Origin: an uncultured Clostridia bacterium
GTDB lineage: Bacteria; Bacillota; Clostridia; Oscillospirales; Ruminococcaceae
Assembly (NCBI GenBank): GCA_947631115.1
Contig: CANRKB010000015.1
Location: 1-35,115 of the forward strand
Direction of reading: 5' to 3'
Length of the DNA: 35,115 nt
Position 1 is the stretch's first letter; every line of letters starts with the position of its first letter. The notes beneath the pieces are model-generated. The model searched no databases, was not told the DNA's origin, and saw only the letters and a list, made by a program, of their open reading frames with translations. This document shows positions 32,550 to 35,115 of the stretch, piece after piece. A program made the position numbers and the translations under genes.

Positions 32550-33065
32550 TTATTTTTTCGGGCTTAAAACTACCGCGTAATTTCTTCCCTCAAGTTTTGA
32601 AGGCTTGTCAGAGCTGCCGTACTCCGAAACCGCGTCTATGAACTTTTTCATCAAATCCTCGCCCAGATTTACATGCGTAAGTTCGCGCATACGTCTGAAA
32701 CGAACGGTGACCTTTACCTTATCGCCGTTTTGAAGAAATTTTATCGCGCTCTTCACCTTTATATTGAAATCGTTTGTGTCAATATTAAGGGACATCTTTA
32801 TCTCTTTTACGTCAGCGGTTTTCTGGTTTTTCTTTGCCTCTTTCTCGCGTTTTGTCTGCTCAAAGCGATATTTTCCGTAATCCATTATGCGGCATACGGG
32901 AGGCTTTGCCGTCGGAGAGATCATGACAAGATCAAGTTCCGCTTCGATAGCTTTCTCGAGAGCTTCAGCACTAGACATAATTCCGAGCTGCTCACCGCTC
33001 GTACCGATGACTCTGACTTCTTTTTCGCGAATTTCCTCATTGATGAGCTGTTCCTTTGTGCTGAT
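32550..33065 (-). CDS. infC: Translation initiation factor IF-3 with AUC start
   Basis: IF-3 prevents subunit association and checks start-codon and initiator-tRNA pairing. The sequence ISTKEQLINEEIREKEVRVIG starts the N-terminal domain (about 1-21), with MDYGKYRFEQTKREKEAKKNQ as the interdomain linker and KVKVTVRFRRMRELTH in the C-terminal domain. The codon before SerThrLys is ATC at 33065, preceded by GAAAGGCGG 9 bases upstream; no ATG, GTG or TTG is suitably placed. Many infC genes use ATT or ATC, and IF-3 represses its own near-cognate start. The frame continues up to ATG 33122, but that lies in the leader hairpin and would add 19 unrelated residues. The product is about 171 residues. Confidence 0.93.
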   Translation of the reverse strand: MSTKEQLINEEIREKEVRVIGTSGEQLGIMSSAEALEKAIEAELDLVMISPTAKPPVCRIMDYGKYRFEQTKREKEAKKNQKTADVKEIKMSLNIDTNDFNIKVKSAIKFLQNGDKVKVTVRFRRMRELTHVNLGEDLMKKFIDAVSEYGSSDKPSKLEGRNYAVVLSPKK

Positions 33066-33257
33066 TTTGAAGCACCGCCTTTCTCTAAGTACAATTAAAC
33101 AGAATAAATTAAGCGCGGTCATAACAGCCCGCGCCTAAAAAATCAATTATAAGTCAAAAAACCTAATTTCATTTTTAAACGACCGCGCCCGACAGCCAAA
33201 AACGTCGGCGGGTGAGAGCTGTAAACTCTGCTTTGTTTTGAGATATGAAATCCCAAC
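33066..33257 (-). promoter_or_regulatory. Leader of infC-rpmI-rplT with alternative pairings (L20-leader-like)
   Basis: About 190 untranslated bases separate the promoter from infC. A short hairpin, GCGCGG/CCGCGC (33113-33118 with 33129-33134), competes with a longer 8-bp pairing of 33113-33120 with 33181-33188 (GCGCGGTC/GACCGCGC); the two cannot form at once. A CCGAC/GTCGG hairpin lies within the same stretch. The position and operon match the Firmicute L20 leader, where L20 binding stops transcription. I did not fit the sequence to a covariance model, and the U tract after the short stem is imperfect. Confidence 0.55.
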
Positions 33258-33263
33258 GTTGCT

Positions 33264-33292
33264 ATTATACACCATGAAAACAGTTTTGTCAA
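33264..33292 (-). promoter_or_regulatory. Consensus promoter of infC-rpmI-rplT
   Basis: On the minus strand TTGACA (33287-33292) and TATAAT (33264-33269) are exact matches with a 17-base spacer. Start near 33257. Confidence 0.88.
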
Positions 33293-33343
33293 GAGGTTTT
33301 TTTAATTTTTTTCAAAATGTTTTTATTTTAATTCAAAATCATA

Positions 33344-33372
33344 TAGACAATACCGCTTTTTTGTATTATAAT
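33344..33372 (+). promoter_or_regulatory. Orphan promoter upstream of a possible small RNA
   Basis: TAGACA (33344-33349) and TATAAT (33367-33372) are spaced by 17 bases on the plus strand, with a single mismatch in the -35. It points away from infC and has no annotated gene directly behind it. Confidence 0.6.
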
Positions 33373-33378
33373 ATTCCA

Positions 33379-33447
33379 TGGTGGTTGAGTTTCTTTCTGT
33401 TATTTTTGTAGTAATAACTTTATTTTAACAGATCTCAACTACTTTTT
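33379..33447 (+). ncRNA. Candidate small RNA with a nested hairpin
   Basis: Just after the promoter at 33344-33372, GTGGTTGAG (33381-33389) pairs with CTCAACTAC (33434-33442), one G-U pair included, and CTGTTA (33397-33402) pairs with TAACAG (33426-33431) inside it. The stem is followed by TTTTTCT, a terminator-like tail. Together this would give a transcript of about 70 bases. An ATG at 33378 opens a 16-codon hydrophobic frame (to 33428), but it has no ribosome binding site and T-rich DNA makes such a frame likely by chance. The sequence may instead be a transcribed leader for the tRNA. Confidence 0.35.
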
Positions 33448-33513
33448 CTATACCTTATTAAATCATGCATTTTTAACAAAACAAAAAATACTTAAGAAAA
33501 ATGAAAAAAGTGC

Positions 33514-33542
33514 TTGACAAATAATTTGCATTGTGATATAAT
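33514..33542 (+). promoter_or_regulatory. Consensus promoter of tRNA-Pro
   Basis: TTGACA (33514-33519) and TATAAT (33537-33542) are exact consensus with a 17-base spacer, and the tRNA begins 16 bases after the -10 box. Confidence 0.9.
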
Positions 33543-33557
33543 ATTAATGTTGAATTT

Positions 33558-33634
33558 CTGGGTGTGGCGCAGATTGGTAGCGCGCTACCTTGGGGTGGTA
33601 GAGGCCGCAGGTTCAAATCCTGTCACTCAGACCA
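33558..33634 (+). tRNA. tRNA-Pro (anticodon GGG)
   Basis: A full cloverleaf can be drawn. The acceptor stem is CTGGGTG/CACTCAG with one G-U pair, the D arm GCGC...GCGC, the anticodon arm CTACC-TTGGGGT-GGTAG, and the T arm GCAGG-TTCAAAT-CCTGT. The loop gives anticodon GGG, reading CCC and CCU proline codons. The discriminator is A and CCA is encoded. It is 77 bases long. The tRNA is the likely integration site of the element on its right. Confidence 0.96.
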
Positions 33635-33643
33635 TTTTGACTT

Positions 33644-33675
33644 CCCGCAAATGGCTTAACAAAGCCGTTTGCGGG
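33644..33675 (+). terminator. Terminator after tRNA-Pro
   Basis: CCCGCAAA and TTTGCGGG pair, with GGC/GCC extending the stem inward around a mismatch, and ATTTCCTTTTTG follows. It lies 9 bases after the CCA end. If the insertion core is the tRNA 3' end, this terminator belongs to the integrated element. Confidence 0.85.
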
Positions 33676-33700
33676 ATTTCCTTTTTGTGGATTTCGGATT

Positions 33701-33722
33701 TTGTCCGCTACTTGTCCGCTAC
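33701..33722. repeat. Tandem 11-bp direct repeat near the tRNA side of int
   Basis: TTGTCCGCTAC occurs twice back to back (33701-33711 and 33712-33722), between the tRNA terminator and the end of the integrase gene. Tn916-type integrases bind short direct repeats (arm sites) with their N-terminal domain, and this repeat is placed suitably for that. Direct proof is lacking. Confidence 0.6.
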
Positions 33723-33747
33723 GAGGTGTTTTTTGTTTCGAGCAACT

Positions 33748-34929
33748 TCACGCCCCGTGCTTTTTCTTCAGGAACCCGAACGCGCCGTCCATAGCCTCGC
33801 AGACACGCGCCTGCGCGGTCTGGAATTGATGGGAGTAGACGTTCAGCGTGGTGGTTGAGTTGCTATGCCCGAGCGCGCCCGAAACGGTCGTTACATCAAG
33901 TCCCGCTGAAATCAACGAGCTTGCCGCGAAGTGCCTAAAGCTATGCAACCCGTAAAACGGGAGATTTTCGCGCTTACAGAAACGTTTCAGCCAAGTGTAG
34001 GTAGTGTTAGGGTGTTGTGCCTCACCGTTGTCCTGCGTGAACAGGCGGTCGGTTTCAACCCACTTATTCCCAAACCGCAGAGCGTCCTCGTCCTGCTCGG
34101 CTTTCAGTTCCCGCAAAATGTCCATTATGTAGGGCGAAATCTTCAGCGTGCGCTGGGAACGGCGGGTCTTTGTCGTGTCCGTGTAAATCCCGCGGTCGGC
34201 GGTCTGGTTGGAAGTTCTACGAACGCTTATAATGCCGTTTTCAAAGTCAACGTCTTTCCATTCTAAACCCAGCATTTCCCCGCGCCGAAAACCCGTATAC
34301 GCCATTAAGTAAAAGAACGCTTTGTATTTGAGCGGTTCGCCGTCCATTTTTGAGAGCAAATCCTCCATTTCTTCCTGCGAATAAATCTGCTTTTCCCTAA
34401 CCTCGCCCTTGGGAATGGTAACTTTTGAGCAAGGATTGTTCGACACAATCCCCATTTTGACCGCGTAGTTAAACACATCGGAAATCAGCCCCAGATAGTG
34501 GCGGATTGTTTTAGGCGCGAGAGGTTTTCCCGTCGACAAATTCGTGCCATCCTTTGCGAGAGAATTGATGAAAGCCTGAATTTGCCGAAGTGAAATCTTG
34601 TCCATTTTCAAGTGTCCGAGAGCGGGATAAACGCGCTTGGTGAGTTTTCTCATCGTGATAAGTGTCGTGTGTCGTAGGTTGAGTTCGGCGTATTCTGCAA
34701 ACCACTCCTCCGCCAAATCTTCAAATTTTATCGCCGACGTTCTGAACCCGCAAAGGCAGTTCTCCTCAAACATCACCGCGAGGCGGTTAAGCTCCTTTTT
34801 GACTTGCCGTTCCGTCAGTTCGGCGGGCGGTTTCCACGTCATAGCCTGTTCTTTGTGGTTGCCGCGCGTGTCGTACCCCACGGAAACGCGGATTTGGTAC
34901 GAGTCGCCGCGCTTTCTGATGGTTGCCAT
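33748..34929 (-). CDS. int: Tyrosine-type site-specific integrase
   Basis: The 393-residue protein catalyses integration and excision of the element. Residues 1-60 form an AP2-like arm-site-binding domain (MATIRKRGDSYQIRVSVGYD at its start), 65-165 a SAM-like core-binding domain, and 185-385 the catalytic domain. The full catalytic set is visible: R215 in TGFRRGE, a Lys near 254 in the beta-hairpin, H329 and R332 in LHSFRHF, H355 in LGHSNS, and the nucleophile Y365 in LNVYSHQ. Length and layout match Tn916/phage integrases of Firmicutes. It appears functional. The ribosome binding site is AAGGAG, and it has a promoter at 34981-35009. Confidence 0.95.
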   Translation of the reverse strand: MATIRKRGDSYQIRVSVGYDTRGNHKEQAMTWKPPAELTERQVKKELNRLAVMFEENCLCGFRTSAIKFEDLAEEWFAEYAELNLRHTTLITMRKLTKRVYPALGHLKMDKISLRQIQAFINSLAKDGTNLSTGKPLAPKTIRHYLGLISDVFNYAVKMGIVSNNPCSKVTIPKGEVREKQIYSQEEMEDLLSKMDGEPLKYKAFFYLMAYTGFRRGEMLGLEWKDVDFENGIISVRRTSNQTADRGIYTDTTKTRRSQRTLKISPYIMDILRELKAEQDEDALRFGNKWVETDRLFTQDNGEAQHPNTTYTWLKRFCKRENLPFYGLHSFRHFAASSLISAGLDVTTVSGALGHSNSTTTLNVYSHQFQTAQARVCEAMDGAFGFLKKKHGA

Positions 34930-34972
34930 AAATATCGCTCCTTTCGATATGTGGATTTATGACATACCCTCT

Positions 34973-35009
34973 GCAACTACATTTTACCACTTTAAAGCGT
35001 AGTTGTCAA
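34973..35009 (-). promoter_or_regulatory. Promoter of the integrase gene with flanking inverted repeat
   Basis: On the minus strand TTGACA (35004-35009) and TAAAAT (34981-34986) are spaced by 17 bases. CAACTAC (34974-34980) and GTAGTTG (34999-35005) form a 7-bp inverted repeat that borders the -10 box and touches the -35 box. A regulator binding there would block RNA polymerase, so it is a candidate operator. Confidence 0.7.
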
Positions 35010-35043
35010 GGGGGTATCGTTTTGTCATTTCGTCAGCTTCGTC

Positions 35044-35085
35044 AAATGCAAAAGTAAATGCAACACAAAGCAGAAAAGTGTTGCA
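35044..35085. repeat. Direct and inverted repeats upstream of int
   Basis: AAATGCAA occurs twice (about 35044-35051 and 35056-35063), and TGCAACAC (35059-35066) is inverted as GTGTTGCA (35078-35085) with an 11-base spacer. CTCTGCA also recurs at about 34969 and 35091. Such clusters may be binding sites for an excisionase, a repressor or the integrase arm domain. No gene is visible between here and the window edge. Confidence 0.5.
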
Positions 35086-35115
35086 ATAACCTCTGCACAA
35101 AGCATATAATTATAG

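Larger units (their letters stand above)
33635..35115. mobile_element. Left end of an element integrated at tRNA-Pro
   Basis: A tyrosine integrase gene lies directly against the 3' end of tRNA-Pro and is transcribed toward it, the usual arrangement for integrative elements and prophages that use a tRNA as attB. Repeats that could be integrase arm sites are seen on both sides of the gene. No further element gene lies within the window, so type (conjugative element, phage or island) and the other end are unknown. The left boundary is an estimate; the core may include part of the tRNA. Confidence 0.7.

Noticed and set aside
33381-33391. Shared GTGGTTGAGTT at 33381 and within int at 33851 as an att pair
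   Set aside because: The second copy is inside the integrase catalytic coding region and the match is only about 11 bases, so chance is likely.
33378-33428. A 16-residue hydrophobic peptide as a type I toxin
   Set aside because: No ribosome binding site, very short, and T-rich DNA yields hydrophobic codons by chance; kept only as an aside to the small-RNA candidate.

Overview
The window looks like a chromosomal segment from a spore-forming member of the Clostridia, probably the Oscillospiraceae/Ruminococcaceae. The reasons are the gene content and order (spoIIID, a YlmC/YmxH protein, a CD1247-type protein beside efp, a YqeG-NadD-YqeK-RsfS type neighbourhood, smc-ftsY), the purine-rich ribosome binding sites, and AT-rich promoters matching TTGACA-17-TATAAT. 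Taxonomy is an inference from content. Almost every gene is on the minus strand; spoIIID, tRNA-Pro and one candidate small RNA are on the plus strand.

Layout from left to right. (1) 47-3555: a minus-strand cluster running methionine gamma-lyase-like enzyme, small membrane protein, YicC nuclease, then an unrecognised protein that looks truncated near the window edge. (2) 3707-4255: spoIIID, then a duplicated, hairpin-forming repeat that ends in the terminator shared with tsf. (3) 4274-6157: rpsB-tsf with its promoter. (4) 6173-10047: a YlmC-like sporulation protein, then a YdcF - ABC-F ATPase - exonuclease operon. (5) 10057-12593: hisC-metY behind an unusual 151-bp foldable region. (6) 12603-13718: efp and a CD1247-like protein. 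(7) 13752-17017: yqeG - TIM barrel protein - aroQ - M24 peptidase homologue - SUKH protein. (8) 17210-20141: rpsU, and separately the rdgB-yhbY-nadD-yqeK-rsfS operon. (9) 20154-31794: a long co-oriented block, rRNA/tRNA methyltransferase - topA - trmFO - plsX - rnc - radical SAM - smc - ftsY. (10) 31900-33292: infC-rpmI-rplT with a leader that looks like an L20-type attenuator. (11) 33344-35115: a possible small RNA, tRNA-Pro(GGG), and the left end of an integrated element whose tyrosine integrase sits against the tRNA; the element continues past the right edge.

Most genes are housekeeping: translation (S2, EF-Ts, EF-P, S21, L20, L35, IF3, RsfS, YhbY), RNA and tRNA modification, chromosome handling (TopA, SMC, FtsY) and amino-acid metabolism. 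The less ordinary points are: an ABC-F protein in which all three signature elements of one composite ATP site are altered; an M24 'peptidase' that has lost most metal ligands but keeps its conserved place between aroQ and efp; the 151-bp nested inverted repeat upstream of hisC-metY; the spoIIID-tsf repeat that duplicates a terminator arm; an orphan promoter-hairpin-U-tract unit next to tRNA-Pro; and infC apparently starting at AUC. Several starts were moved from the longest open frame to a position with a well-spaced ribosome binding site. No computation or database search was run; family assignments come from recognising motifs in the translations.
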